Source: Heliopora coerulea (taxonomy: Eukaryota > Cnidaria > Anthozoa > Scleralcyonacea > Helioporidae). From it: a stretch of DNA of 64,000 bases. The notes under the pieces were generated by a model. The model was not told the origin of the DNA. It did no database searches and was given only the letters and a program-made list of their open reading frames with translations. The position numbers and the translations under genes are program-made. Positions 1 through 10,859 of the stretch are shown piece by piece. Numbering within the stretch: position 1 is the first letter of the stretch; each line of letters starts with the position of its first letter. The stretch spans positions 1-64,000 of the forward strand of contig JASJOG010000047.1 in assembly GCA_030142905.1 (NCBI GenBank), written 5' to 3'.

Positions 1-2235
1 ACTCGTATTTCACACTCCAAATCGGCTTGCAGCACACTCGTGCCCTAATTAATTTCAGTTTTTGCGTGTTCATTGAAGCTATATTTTCGTGCTGATACCA
101 AATCTAGCTTGCTGATTGCGTGTCACCTTGGTTTTAGTTTTTAAATGATTTCAAAATCAAAGAAAGATATGCTTTGAGCCTTCGTGCATATACGATTTTG
201 TATTTCTTGCCTAAAGACCGACAAAAATGTGCCTCAAAATGTTTACCGCTCCGCAAACTTCAATGCACATTTAAACTTCACAATTGATTTGTGGAAGGAG
301 TAATTTTTAGATTGAACTTTAAATGTGAAAGCGACTAATTGAGATAGCATTTTACATGTAATACCTTGGCTCATCCTTGTCTTAAACCAATTTGAACGTC
401 AAACTGGTACTCATGTCTTGTCTTCACTTCAACCGAGGATTATAAATAGAATTATTCAGAAAAAACGTATGGCATTGATTTGTTGTCATTGTAATTTTTA
501 GTTGATAACTCTGGTCTGGTGTTTTGAACCTCTCCGTGAGGAGGCTGCTTGAAAGAAGCAAGGTTTATGCACTGAAGAAAGGGATGACAATACAAATTAC
601 ATATTGCAATATTTAATTAAAAAAGTCGTCACAGTTCTTTAAACATGAAATTCAATGATTGTGTAAGTCCATATTGATTTTCAGTAGATTGTAACAAACT
701 TGAACATGCATTATTAAAGGTATCTGTAGTGATCTACTGCATGCTTCCCAATGTGATTCCAATAATTCTTAAAAATATCTAGTGTATGCCTTCCTGTAGC
801 ACAGCAGGGACTTGAATGATTTCAATGTTGTGTGGAAATTGTGAACTTAGATAGGTGTCCACTTCTCTGTCATTGTTGTGGATGCAAAACATGTTATATG
901 CAGGATCTGAATCAGTATAAGAAAAAATTATTTTGAAAGTGGCCCGTCAGCTTTTCATGTGAAGCTATCCTGTGAGTTTGTTTTCACATCTTTTTGTGAT
1001 TATGCCTTCAAGTGGATTTATATGTAAAATTCTACAAATATAAAGCTAGATAGTAAGAATGAATGAAGAACTGGGCTGGTCATTAAAATAATGAAAAAAT
1101 GACCCACTGTACTGTAGCTACAACCCCTGGATGTACAGTATTTCGGCTGCAGTTTCTGCACAGAAATAACTGCTCACTTTATTAAAGATTGACACTTTCT
1201 TCTTCATAAGAAAGGACAGGCACAAGAACTCAGGCAGGACATCATTGGTAACAAGTCCTACATGTAATCAGCATAATGGAGGGAAAATTTACATATTAAA
1301 AGAAAAGTAAAAAGGAAGAGATTCAGGTTAATTCACTGTAGCCACAGTATATTGTTTTTTAAATCAGCTTTTTTGTTTAACAAAATATATAACAATAACT
1401 AAACTTTGCAGATGGAAGAAAACCTCCTGCTCCAATTTGGAAACAGACATTCCTATTTGGCAACGATTTTTTTTCTAATGTCAAATCCCTCTTATCAAAC
1501 CTAGTGATAAAAGAGAAAAATGTCAGCACAAACATGAGCAACATTGAATAATATTTCAGTTGCAGTTGCACTACTTGCAAAGTATTCCAGCCCTGGTGTT
1601 AACCAATACATAGATTAGGGATAAATGTAAGTTTATATGCATAAGATATAAGGTACAATTTTTTCAGGGCATAAATTAAGACAAGCAATTTGGAAGCATG
1701 TTCAGAAAACCTTTCGTGGTTGCACCATTGCTAGACAGACAGTCGTGAGAACATTTTAAATAAAACTGAGAATTATTTTTGTTTATTATGAAAAAGCTGC
1801 TTGGAAATTTAGGAGTACAAAATACATAAACCTTTGCACTGAATCAAAACAGTGGAGTTATTCGAAACATTCAATACAGATGAGTGTTGACAGAGGCGAA
1901 GTGTTAAAGCAAGTTGGAGTTCTAATTTAAGGAATTAAAGCAGTCTTATTATGATTAAGGAAAAGAGTTTACCCCACCACAGTTGTTATAAATGTGAAAT
2001 CTGCTTTCGACATTTCATCCTTAACAGCGAGAATACTCAAGCAAACGTCGCTCGTCCGACGAGTATCATGCAAGTGGCTGACGCGGTGATCCGTGAAAGA
2101 TAATGAAGAATTATCCGTTTTCTATTTAGTAAATTACCTTAAAAGTACAATGATATTGCTAACATACCTTTCTTCTAGACGTACCAGCCGTAAAGCAAAA
2201 ATCGGCCGCAAAACGTTTGAGATACAGCAGTTCAA
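1..2235. other. Unassigned AT-rich region
   Basis: I see no convincing exon, RNA gene or element boundary here. Open frames are short and of biased composition. It could be intron or intergenic DNA. Confidence 0.5.
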
Positions 2236-2425
2236 ATGATCAGAACCCGCTTTTCGCCATTATTTTTGTTGTTGACCTGTCCGGAGTTATCTGGCTGCCA
2301 ACATGGCGGCCAAGATGCGCGGCACGACATGCGCGAGGACAAAAACTTCAAAGGTTCCGACCCGAGTGAGACTTTGGTCAGTTTCTTATTCTGTGACATT
2401 ACATCATTGCTCATTTACAAGTAAA

Positions 2426-3019
2426 ATGTCCGACAATTTTACTAAGAATTGCTGGTCTTTCGAGGAAAAAATCAGGGTCGCTGAACCGGAATTAAGGTAT
2501 GCGTCTAAGGAACACGCAAGAAACATCGTTTGTTCCCTGGAAATACCGTATCCTCTTCTGAAGAAATGGCATGGGATAGTACAAGGATATATCGAAGCAG
2601 AATCAAGTCGAAAGAAGTCGAGCCAACAAGAGACCCCTGTAGATTCGACCTCGTCAAATTCAGCGCCAACCTTACCTTCGATGGTTGACCAAGGCAAGTC
2701 TGTGACTTATGTAGATCTTGCAGAATACTGTATACCGGGTGGCTTTTTTGTATTCACAAAAGATGAGAAGGTAAGGAATAAAGTTGATGTATCTTCATCT
2801 AAAATTGCTGGAGTTGTGCCACAGCTTTATAAGAAGATCAGGGGAAGGGCTCAAGACTTGGATACAAGGATAAGAAAATTTCATGTGTTCGAAGGAGAAA
2901 CCAAATCTATCAAAGAGTTCTGGGAAGAAATAAGAAGTGTACGAGATGAACTAAATGAATGGAAAAAGAAATACATAAATTTGGAAGAGGAAAAAGAAAA
3001 ACCTATCAAGAAATGTTGA
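2426..3019 (+). pseudogene. Unrecognised coiled-coil protein upstream of the Harbinger transposase
   Basis: An ATG at 2426 opens a frame of about 197 codons that I do not recognise. The first third looks like a small folded region, the middle is Ser/Thr/Pro-rich, and the last 60 residues are strongly charged and coiled-coil-like (EFWEEIRSVRDELNEWKKK). The frame stops at 3017-3019. A neighbouring frame continues the same heptad character to about 3137 (MLTEMKEKDKVINYLQNGN), so a single-base frameshift near 3000 probably cut the original protein. It lies about 50-170 bp before the transposase-like frame on the same strand and may be a first exon of that gene or an accessory protein of the element. 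Function unknown. Confidence 0.4.
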
Positions 3020-3187
3020 CAGAAATGAAAGAAAAAGACAAAGTGATAAATTATTTGCAGAACGGCAACAAAGAGCTTGAGGAATATGCTGAGAATCTTG
3101 CCAAAGCTGTTGGAATAACTTCCTGCCATGGCTAGCCAGTAACGACAAAGGCGATTTGGGGTTGAACCTGGTAGGACCGGTTGTTTA

Positions 3188-4590
3188 TTGTGGGAGAACA
3201 CCGTTTACAAATGGAACACAAATGACAGCGACAGACTCTGGATTGCAAATTTTAGATTGTCGAAAGCCACATTCGAGTTTGTTTGCGGTTTACTAAACGT
3301 CAGGCTTTTGGAAAAAGATACGGTACTACGGAAATCCATTTCTGTACATAAGAGAGTTGCAATATGCCTTTGGCATTTATCGATTGGTGAAGATTTCAGG
3401 TCATTTGCATGGAGATTTGATGTCGGAAAGAGTACGGTGTGTACCATTGTCAACGACGTGTGTCAGAGTATTGTTGACATTCTTTGATCATTGTACATTA
3501 GGTGGCCTTCTAGAGAACGACTTCTTGATATACTTGATGGCTTTTCATCAAAATGGAAATTTCTTCAATGTGCCGGTGCTATAGATGGGACCCACATACC
3601 TACTGTTGCACTAACTGAATATTCATATCATTAATACAACAGAAAAAGCTTCTATTCAATTGTGATGCAAGCTACTGTTGATCATGCTTACAGGCGAGAA
3701 AAAACGATACGAGTGTTCTTCCTGGCAATTGCTTTGTTGCATGTAAAGTAATTTTTAGCAAAATGTCCTCTTAGTGAGTCCTATTTTTTGATAGGTTCAC
3801 TGATATTTGCATCAGTTGGCCTGGCAGGGTTCATGATGCAAGAGTACTACAGAATTCAACATTGTATTTCAAAGGTCAACAAGGAGAGCTCTTTCCAGAT
3901 GTACAGTAAATATATTTTTCAGTTTTTAATTACAACTCAGTCATCGCAGTATATATACAGTACTTGTGGTTCAATAGAAGTTCTGTACATGCACAGACAT
4001 TCCAACTCTCCTGATTTTTCCATGAGTCTCCCGAAAATCGGTTTGTGCCATACTGGTAGCTCCTGTAATTTCTGTTTTAGTGTTTCCAGGCTCCTGAAAG
4101 TGACATGGGTAGTAACATATTATTTCAAAATTAAAATAATTTTTTAATTTAGTCAAAATTAATTTTTTGTACAGATAACCAAAGAGGTACATGGTGTTGA
4201 TGTTCCAGTAATGTTGATAGGTGACCCTGCTTATCCATTGTTACCTTGGCTTATGAAGAGATTTCCAGATGATGGCAACTGGACTGAAAGAGAAGTTTGC
4301 TTTATCACCTTAACCGAGCACGAATGGTGGAAGAAGCAGCCTTTGGCTGATTGAAAGGGAGATTCAGATGTTTGCTCAGAAGAAGTGAGACATCATTGAA
4401 ATACTTACCAACAAAGATTGCAGTCTGTTGTGTACTCCATAACCTGTGTGAACTAAGGAATGATGCATTTGAGGATGAGTGGATGAATGAGGTAGAAAAA
4501 ACTGATATGGATGATGGTGGAGAAAGGGAAGGAACTGTTTGTGGTGACATACAGAAATGCTGTGGCAGACTTTTTCTTTAATAACAGAGA
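3188..4590 (+). pseudogene. PIF/Harbinger (HARBI1-like) DDE transposase, broken
   Basis: Pieces in order resemble the HARBI1 / DDE_Tnp_4 nuclease of PIF/Harbinger transposons. The N-terminal helical domain is at 3188-3484 (ATFEFVCGLL, KRVAICLWHLS). The first catalytic Asp is in AIDGTHIP near 3585. A second part at 3795-3902, in another frame, reads FTDICISWPGRVHDARV. A third at 4175-4560 holds GDPAYPLLPWL, VEEAAFG and LKGRFRCLLRR, followed by the typical AVCCVLHNLC ending. The gaps at 3700-3795 and 3903-4174 fit introns: an AG acceptor precedes each following block. In-frame stops occur at 3485-3487 (TGA), near 3632 (TAA) and in the FG*LKGRFR block, with a frameshift near 4300. The catalytic positions are recognisable but no full protein can be made. 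It is convergent with the Myb/SANT gene downstream, the usual two-gene arrangement of this superfamily. Confidence 0.85.
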
Positions 4591-4703
4591 TACAAATTAG
4601 CATTATCATTATCAGTTATTCAAATGCAGTATATAACTATATACAGACATTTTTGGAAGAGGAAACACCCACTCTAATAGTCTATAAATACCATGGGATT
4701 CAA

Positions 4704-4965
4704 TCTTGCACCCAGGGTCTTCCCTCCCTGAGGGAAGACCCTGGTGAATGCTGGTCACACGTCTCCCAGAGTATGGGAGATTGAAAGAACTGAAAATATT
4801 CTAAACGTCCTAACAGCTTCTTCCATGATTCAAAACCTTCCTCATCTTTCATTGTTAAGGCTTATATCCGATAAGCAAGTATTGAAATGTATTTCCCGTA
4901 TTTTGGGAGATACGTGACCAGCATTCGCCAGGGTTTTCCTTCTGGAAGTGAGGACCCTGAGGACC
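4704..4965. repeat. Foldback repeat with a 15-bp perfect hairpin
   Basis: CCAGGGTCTTCCCTC at 4712-4726 is followed after 3 nt by its exact reverse complement at 4730-4744. An imperfect inverted copy of the adjoining sequence (gaccagcattcgccagggt) lies at about 4895-4965. Together they look like a small foldback element between the two Harbinger genes. Confidence 0.5.
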
Positions 4966-5274
4966 TGGACAAAATTACTTGAAATTAAGAACATGCCATA
5001 GCAATATAATCAATGTCTTGTTGGCACACAACATAGAACATTCTTGAACATGTAACATTAAGTACTATTAAAGTAAATCTGATAATGTATCCTTGTTAAT
5101 TATTGGCAGTCACAATTGGTGATATGTTTTATCAACAGAGTGCCCTGAAAAACCCGTGTCGGTCATTAGTGCATTGCTGCAATTAAGTGCACTTGGCCCA
5201 GGATATATACCAGGAAAAGAAGAACTTGAAGCAGCTGTCAATTGAACTGCATTAATTAGAGCTCCCATGATTTT

Positions 5275-6571
5275 CTAATGCATTTTCCTTTCTTCCTTCC
5301 TTGATTCCTCACCAGCAGCTGCTTGCTCCTTCATAAATTTTATGTGGGCCTCATCAGATTTCTTTTGAAAATCCATAAAAGAAGTAATTGCCTCTCCAAT
5401 CTGCTGTGTGCTGACATTTTTTTCTTGCTCCTTTTTTCATTTCTCTCACTCATTTTCCCATCAGCTCCTCTCCTTTTTTTTGAACTGCTATTGGGATTTT
5501 CAGACACACGTGTTTCTTCTTCAGATGTATTGCTCTGTTCACTTTTGTCTTCTGTAATCAATAATTATTTCAAGTATTAGTACTGTGTATCTGCATGAAC
5601 TTATTTGATGTACTAACATAAATAGGTAAGGTTATGCATTGGTTATGTGACAAGATGTGACAAGTCACGTCATGACTAAACCTGATATATCATGATATGG
5701 CGAACCTGATATATCATCTCTCTCTGTGTATAGGAGCAGTTTGGGCTGTTAAACCTTTCTTCTTCACAGAAGACCTTCGTAGCACCATATTCAGTGAAAT
5801 GAACACCTGCTGTTTCAATTTCAGCTGTGAATCCACATTTTGGACATTCTTCCTTTTTTCACCTTTTCCATACTTTTCTACAAGGTCTCAAAAATATTCG
5901 AAAATTTTATCACATTTGCACAACTTGTCGAGAACCCCCCTTTTCATTCCACCAACAATTGGAATTTCCATCATGACGGTGGCTTGCACTGCTGCATCTA
6001 TGTTCGACTGAAAAATCCAAATGTTTAGTTTCAAAAGGTACATACTTCAAGTAACCCTAGAAACAATTTGTCTCTGACCAAGACCCTTGAATGCGCCAAT
6101 ACTTCATGCTTCGCGTGTGTAACCAGTGGAAAAACATACCAGTAGATGGCAACTAAATAGAGTCAATCAAAGAATCTGTAGAATGCGGACTGTCAGGCCT
6201 TGCTTCAGGCAATTCTTGAGCAGCCATACCCAGTGTGTCGATACCGTTATCTAATCCTACGGCCTAGACTTTATCGCCGAGAAAGACATCCAGCTTAGAA
6301 AAAAAAACATGTTTTTTTTCCCTCTTTTCGCGCCTGAACTTCGGAGAGAATCTTTGAACTTTTTGTATTCGCCTTTAAGTATTTTTATTTTCCTTCGGCA
6401 TTGCTCAAAATCTCTGGCATATACTTTTTCGATAAGTAGGTCAGCGATCTTTTTGTACACAGGAGTGGCCTTATGGCGATTATCAAATTGTTTCTGTATT
6501 TTGACATCCCCCTAGACAGAAATAAGGGCTAATGTTTCCCTGTCTATCCAAGTCTCACCTCTTTTCGACAT
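5275..6571 (-). pseudogene. Harbinger Myb/SANT-like DNA-binding partner, broken
   Basis: Reading the minus strand from an ATG at 6571, the frame gives MSKRGETWIDRETLALIS, then continues with a Myb/SANT-like (trihelix-type) domain to about 6300: ATPVYKKIADLLIEK, then FEQCRRKIKILKGEYKK. Proteins of this type accompany the DDE transposase in PIF/Harbinger elements and bind the element ends. A TAG at 6512-6514 sits where the family normally has Trp before Gly-Asp, so a single change from TGG is likely. The frame shifts at the A-run near 6305. A Ser/Glu-rich and coiled-coil tail (IGEAITSFMDFQKKS, HIKFMKEQAAAGEE) is recognisable down to a stop at 5275. Intervening sequence may be intron. Not functional as it stands. 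Confidence 0.7.
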
Positions 6572-6673
6572 CGTATATTCGTATTTTGAGTTTGCAATGA
6601 AGTCTGTCACGATAGGGAAAAAGCGGGAAAATTGACAGAGCTCGGGGGCCAAAGTTCACATAGGCCAATTTTA

Positions 6674-7039
6674 GGCCTTGATTACATGAGACGAGCTGGC
6701 CCGTTTACCGGGCCAGCTCACTAAGGGGGCTAGCCGACCAAACATTGATAAACTGAAGAAAATAATGTGATTACATGGCAATGAGCCAGCCCGTTTACTG
6801 GGCCAGCTCGGTTCAAGCCAACCGGGTCAGCTCGGTAAACGAGCCATCTCACCTCATGTAATAATCATCATTCCGGCAACCGGCCTAGTTTAATGTCAGG
6901 GAGCATGCACGCATAGTAAATTCAAACAATCCAGCTCGGCAAGCGGGTCAGGTCACTTCATGTAATATCAAAACAAAATCGTCCTGGCTACATGGCTAGC
7001 CCGTTAACCGGGCCAGCTCGCCTTCATGTAATCAAGGCC
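6674..7039. mobile_element. Harbinger-type MITE with TTA target duplication
   Basis: The ends GGCCTTGATTACATGA and its reverse complement form terminal inverted repeats, flanked by TTA at 6671-6673 and 7040-7042. A TTA 3-bp duplication is typical of PIF/Harbinger. Inside, a palindrome of GAGCTGGCCCG, a short A/T core and CGGGCCAGCTC occurs near 6690, in variant form near 6782, and in part near 6998. No coding capacity. The decayed Harbinger genes lie just to the left. Confidence 0.8.
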
Positions 7040-7042
7040 TTA

Positions 7043-7213
7043 GTCCGCTTTTGCGTTCACACTGCATCAAAATTTCGCTAGATCGAGCTCGGATCGATCC
7101 GAGACCTACTCCTTCAGGTGGACTAACTTAGATCGAACTCGGATTCATTTTAGAATTTCTGAGTGTTCACACTACATCAACAATTTAAGCAAATTGTTGA
7201 TGTAGTGTGAACA
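7043..7213. repeat. Left half of a MITE-like unit, ending in a 23-bp hairpin
   Basis: GCGTTCACACTGCATC near 7063 and the palindromic GATCGAGCTCGGATCGATCC run find inverted counterparts at 10806-10850 (GATCTCGGATCGACC, CTAGTGTGAACGGG). The LINE between them therefore seems to have split a MITE. The left part ends in perfect 23-bp inverted arms at 7164-7186 and 7191-7213, with an AAGC loop directly against the LINE 5' end. Confidence 0.55.
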
Positions 7214-7536
7214 AACACGTTGGAACCAATGATATACAGCACAAGGAGCCAAAGGAGTTAGCAGATGATATGAAGTTGCTGTGCCAAGGTATAGTAACTA
7301 AAAATCCAACTACTGAAATAGCTATCTCTGAAATTGTGAGGAGACAAGATGCAGCGATGAACATTAAAATCCAGGAAACTAATACACTGCTGGCTAATCT
7401 TTGCAAAGAGTCCAATTGGTACTTCGTTGGACATGCTAACATACATACTAAGCACCTAAATGGATCAGGACTGCATTTAAACAGGCAAGGCACGGCAATA
7501 TTAGCAAAAAATTACATTGATTTTTTTAAAAACTGA
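7211..7536 (+). pseudogene. 3' end of a LINE ORF1 with SGNH/GDSL esterase domain
   Basis: The frame opens directly into HVGTNDIQ, matching the Gly-x-Asn-Asp block III of SGNH hydrolases, and ends with SGLHLNRQGTAIL, matching the His-containing block V. That leaves about the last 105 residues of the esterase. CR1/L2-clade LINEs commonly carry such an esterase in ORF1, which fits the endonuclease and RT frames that follow. The start is missing because the element is 5' truncated at about 7211, next to the hairpin described at 7164-7213. Confidence 0.7.
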
Positions 7537-7563
7537 CTAGTTGATGATAATAGGAATCAATCG

Positions 7564-8571
7564 GTGGATTACACAAATCGAGATAAACATTCAGAATCGG
7601 ATTGTGCAACCAACAACAAAACAAAAAGGAATAATATACTTCGTACCGAGTACAGCCCCTACATTAATACTGAGCCTGAGGTTAGTGCTCAATCGATTTC
7701 AAATATACAAGGGTTTAAAATAGCTTCTTTAAACGTTTCCAGTTTACTAAAACATATTGATGAACTTAGGATTTTTATGAACAATAAAGAAATAGATATT
7801 CTAGCAATTAACGAGACCCGATTAGACAATAGCATCCCAATTCAATTAATAGCAATTCAAGGTTATAGTTGGACATACAAACATAGAAATAGATCTGGTG
7901 GTGGTATTGGATTCTACATTAAGGATTCAATTAATTATCAAATTAGATCTGATTTAAATGATTCTGACATTGAAATTCTTACAAATGAAATTGTCAAAAA
8001 AAATGTAAAGCCTTTCTTAATTACCACATGGTATCGCCCACCAAGCGATCCAATTGAATCTCTCTATAAATTCGAGAGATGTTTGCAATTGATTGATCAA
8101 ACCAATAAAGAAAGCATAACCTTAGGTGATATGAATTATGACTTCTTTCCCACTGAAATTTCATCTCAAGCTTTTGAACTTAAATTTATCACAAGACTTT
8201 ACCAATATGAGCAACTAATTAAAGATCCAACCAGAGTTACTAAAAATAGTCAAACCCTTATTGATCATTTTTATACCACAAATTCTAATTACATTATTTC
8301 ATGTGGAGTTTCAACTGTATGCATAAGTGACCATTATTTAATTTATGGGATCAGAAAATCTAAATTTATTAAGGAAAGAGGGAAAATAATTGAATATCGT
8401 AACTATAAGAAATTTGATAAGCAAGCATTTTTATACGATCTGCAAAATGTCTTTTTCAACTTTAACCTTAACCAGGAAGATGTGAATTTATCTTGGCTAA
8501 TTTGGAAGAACATGTTTTTTAAAATTTGGGATAAACATGCGCCGATAAAAAAAGAGGAAAATATCGAGTAA
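7564..8571 (+). pseudogene. LINE endonuclease (exonuclease/endonuclease/phosphatase domain)
   Basis: This apurinic-type endonuclease domain nicks target DNA for target-primed reverse transcription. Motifs in order: IASLNVSSL, AINETRLD (catalytic Glu), SGGGIGFYIK, TTWYRPPS, LGDMNYD (catalytic Asp), TLIDHFY and CISDHYLI (C-terminal Asp-His pair). All the expected catalytic positions are present. The frame ends at 8571 by a frameshift in an A-run near 8545. The next frame continues as a basic linker (KRLAWLTSDLIHEKHHLKF) to about 8798. It was originally one ORF2 with the RT at 9192-10529. Confidence 0.88.
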
Positions 8572-8796
8572 GCGTCTGGCATGGCTAACGAGTGATTTAA
8601 TACACGAAAAGCACCATCTTAAATTCTTACATAGAAAGGCGCGTTCAAACAATACTACTGAGAGTTGGCTGACTTACAAGAAGGCAAAAAATCGTTACAA
8701 CAGACACATAAAAAATTCTAAACGTTATTATTATGAAAAAAGATTACATAGCCATTCGGGTAATATAAAGCAGACCTGGAAAACAATTAAGAAATT

Positions 8797-9045
8797 TTGA
8801 ATAAATCTTCAAGTAGGAACAAAATTAATGAAATAAAAGATGAAAATGGAGAGATACTTGATGAAACATCTATTTCAAATGCGTTTAATACATACTTTGT
8901 TGAATTAGGCGAAAAGTTAGCTAGTGAAATTCCTCAATCTAATGTTTCCCCTATGAGTTTTTTGAATGAAATTAATCTTCAAAAACATGAATTTCCCTAT
9001 TTTTATGAAATTGCAGCTAACGACGTTCAATTCTTCAAAATTTAA
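8797..9045 (+). pseudogene. LINE ORF2 linker between endonuclease and RT
   Basis: The segment reads NKSSSRNKINEIKDENGEI and then SNAFNTYFVELGEKLASEI, the usual connector region before the RT of CR1/L2/Jockey LINEs. It is bounded by frameshifts near 8790 and 9035. After the second shift the reading continues as NKVSGIDGISATILK, the start of the RT domain, and joins the 9192 frame. Confidence 0.8.
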
Positions 9046-9191
9046 ATACCAATAAAGTATCGGGAATAGACGGTATATCTGCAACAATTTTAAAAATAGC
9101 GGCACCATGTATTTCGCCATCTCTCACATTAATATTTAATCAGTCTATTTCAACAGGAGTTTTCCCAAATGACTGGAAAATTTCCAGAGTC

Positions 9192-10529
9192 ATGCCTATT
9201 TATAAATTGGAGGCCAAGGATGAAATGACAAATTACAGGCCAATTTCTATATCGGTAGTTGCACGAATTTTTGAAAAGCTAATCTACAACCAGATCTATG
9301 AATATTTAAACAACTATAACTTACTAACAAATTCCCAACATGGGTTTCGACCTTTTCATTCAACAGTTACTGCGTTGTTAGACATTACTAATAAATGGTA
9401 TCAAAGTATTGATATCGGCAAAATTAATGGGGTCGTATTTTTGGATCTCAAAAAAACATTTGATACTGTTGATCATATTTTGTTAGATAAAATTGGATAT
9501 TATGGAATTAAGGGGTCTGCGTATTCCTGGCTAAAGTCTTATCTGTCAAACAGGACCCAGTATTGTTATGTGAATGACAACCAATCTAATCCGCTATTAA
9601 TGAAAACAGGTATACCACAAGGTTCAGGTTTAGGACCATTGTTATTTCTTATATACATCAATGATTTACCAAATTGCTTAGAAAAGTCAGAAACGCATTT
9701 GTTTGCTGACGATACTCAAATTGCAACAGCAAGCCATGATATAAATGAAATTGTTGAAACATTGAGCGATGATTTAAATAATGTTGCGAATTGGTTGTCT
9801 GCAAACAAATTAACTCTTAATAAAAGCAAAACGGAATATATGTTCATTGGTTCTAAGAAACGATTGAGACAATTAACATTTAACCCAACTATATATGTAG
9901 GAAATTTCAATATTAAAAGGGTAGAAAAGCCAAAATCGTTGGGTCTGAATATAGATGAGTCTTTGAGCTGGAATGCGCACATTGATTACATTATAAGTAA
10001 AGTCACTTCAGGTCTTGGTATTCTTCGACAGTTACGAGATATGGTTGATTTCTCTACCTTACTAGTTATATACAATTCATTAATCCAACCGTATTTCAAT
10101 TATTGTGCACAAATATGGGGTTGTCTCGGTAGTACATTATCAAATAAACTACAGAAACTCCAAAATAGAGCATTTCGTATAATTACTAGAGAGAGTTATT
10201 CAACAAGATCAACTGACATTCTAGGTAGACTAAATATTCCAAATCTTGAGCAAAGAAGAAATCAACAACTTTCGATTCTTATGTACAAAATAAATAAGAA
10301 ATTGGTCCCCGACTACTTGGGAGATATGTTTACAAATACCTGTGATATACATAATCATAATACTAGGCAGTCAGATGTCAATTTGGCTTTGCCAAAGCCA
10401 AAAACAAATTATATGAAATGCTCATTTAGCTATAGAGGCGCAGAAAATTGGAATAAATTACACAATAGCCTTAAAAAATCAGGTAGCCTGACCATTTTCA
10501 AATCTTTGCTAAGACGTAACATGAAATAA
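9192..10529 (+). pseudogene. LINE reverse transcriptase, CR1/L2-like
   Basis: A 445-codon frame covers almost the whole RT: NYRPISISVVARIFEKL, GFRPFHSTVTALL, VFLDLKKTFDTVDH (first catalytic Asp; the usual Ala before Phe is Thr), GIPQGSGLGPLLFLIYIND and the active-site box FADDTQI. The C-terminal domain follows, with YFNYCAQIWG, LQKLQNRAFRIIT and the family ending FSYRGAENWNKL before a stop at 10527-10529. The domain itself is unbroken, but ORF2 has three upstream frameshifts. A 3' UTR leads to a (TAA)n tail at about 10778-10806. Confidence 0.92.
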
Positions 10530-10774
10530 TAAAATATATATGCACACATTTATCTACATGCACCGATGCACGCGTATATATATAACTGTATTTCAATATA
10601 ATTTATATTTGTTTTTATTGTAATTTGTTTATCTATAAATTTAGTTTTATTATTGTAAATATTAGTTAAGAATAGTTTGTTAATTCTTGTAAATAAGCAC
10701 GGCCAGTTGGAAGATCACTCTTTTTTCTTTTTCCCTTTTATAACAGTGAAATTGTACCGTGTAAAAATATAGTA

Positions 10775-10777
<3 letters not shown>

Positions 10778-10806
<29 letters not shown>
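10778..10806 (+). repeat. (TAA)n LINE tail
   Basis: About nine TAA/AAT units end the LINE and abut the right half of the split MITE. Short tandem tails of this type are usual for L2/CR1-like elements. Confidence 0.8.
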
Positions 10807-10808
<2 letters not shown>

Positions 10809-10859
10809 CGATCTCGGATCGACCTAACTCGCTAGTGTGAACGGGCCCTCTATCGCTCT

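Larger units (their letters stand above)
7211..10806 (+). mobile_element. CR1/L2-clade LINE, 5' truncated
   Basis: The order is esterase end, endonuclease, linker and RT, followed by a 3' UTR and a trinucleotide tail at 10778-10806. This is a non-LTR retrotransposon about 3.6 kb long. It lies between the two halves of a MITE-like unit and is younger than that unit. I could not define a target duplication. Confidence 0.88.
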
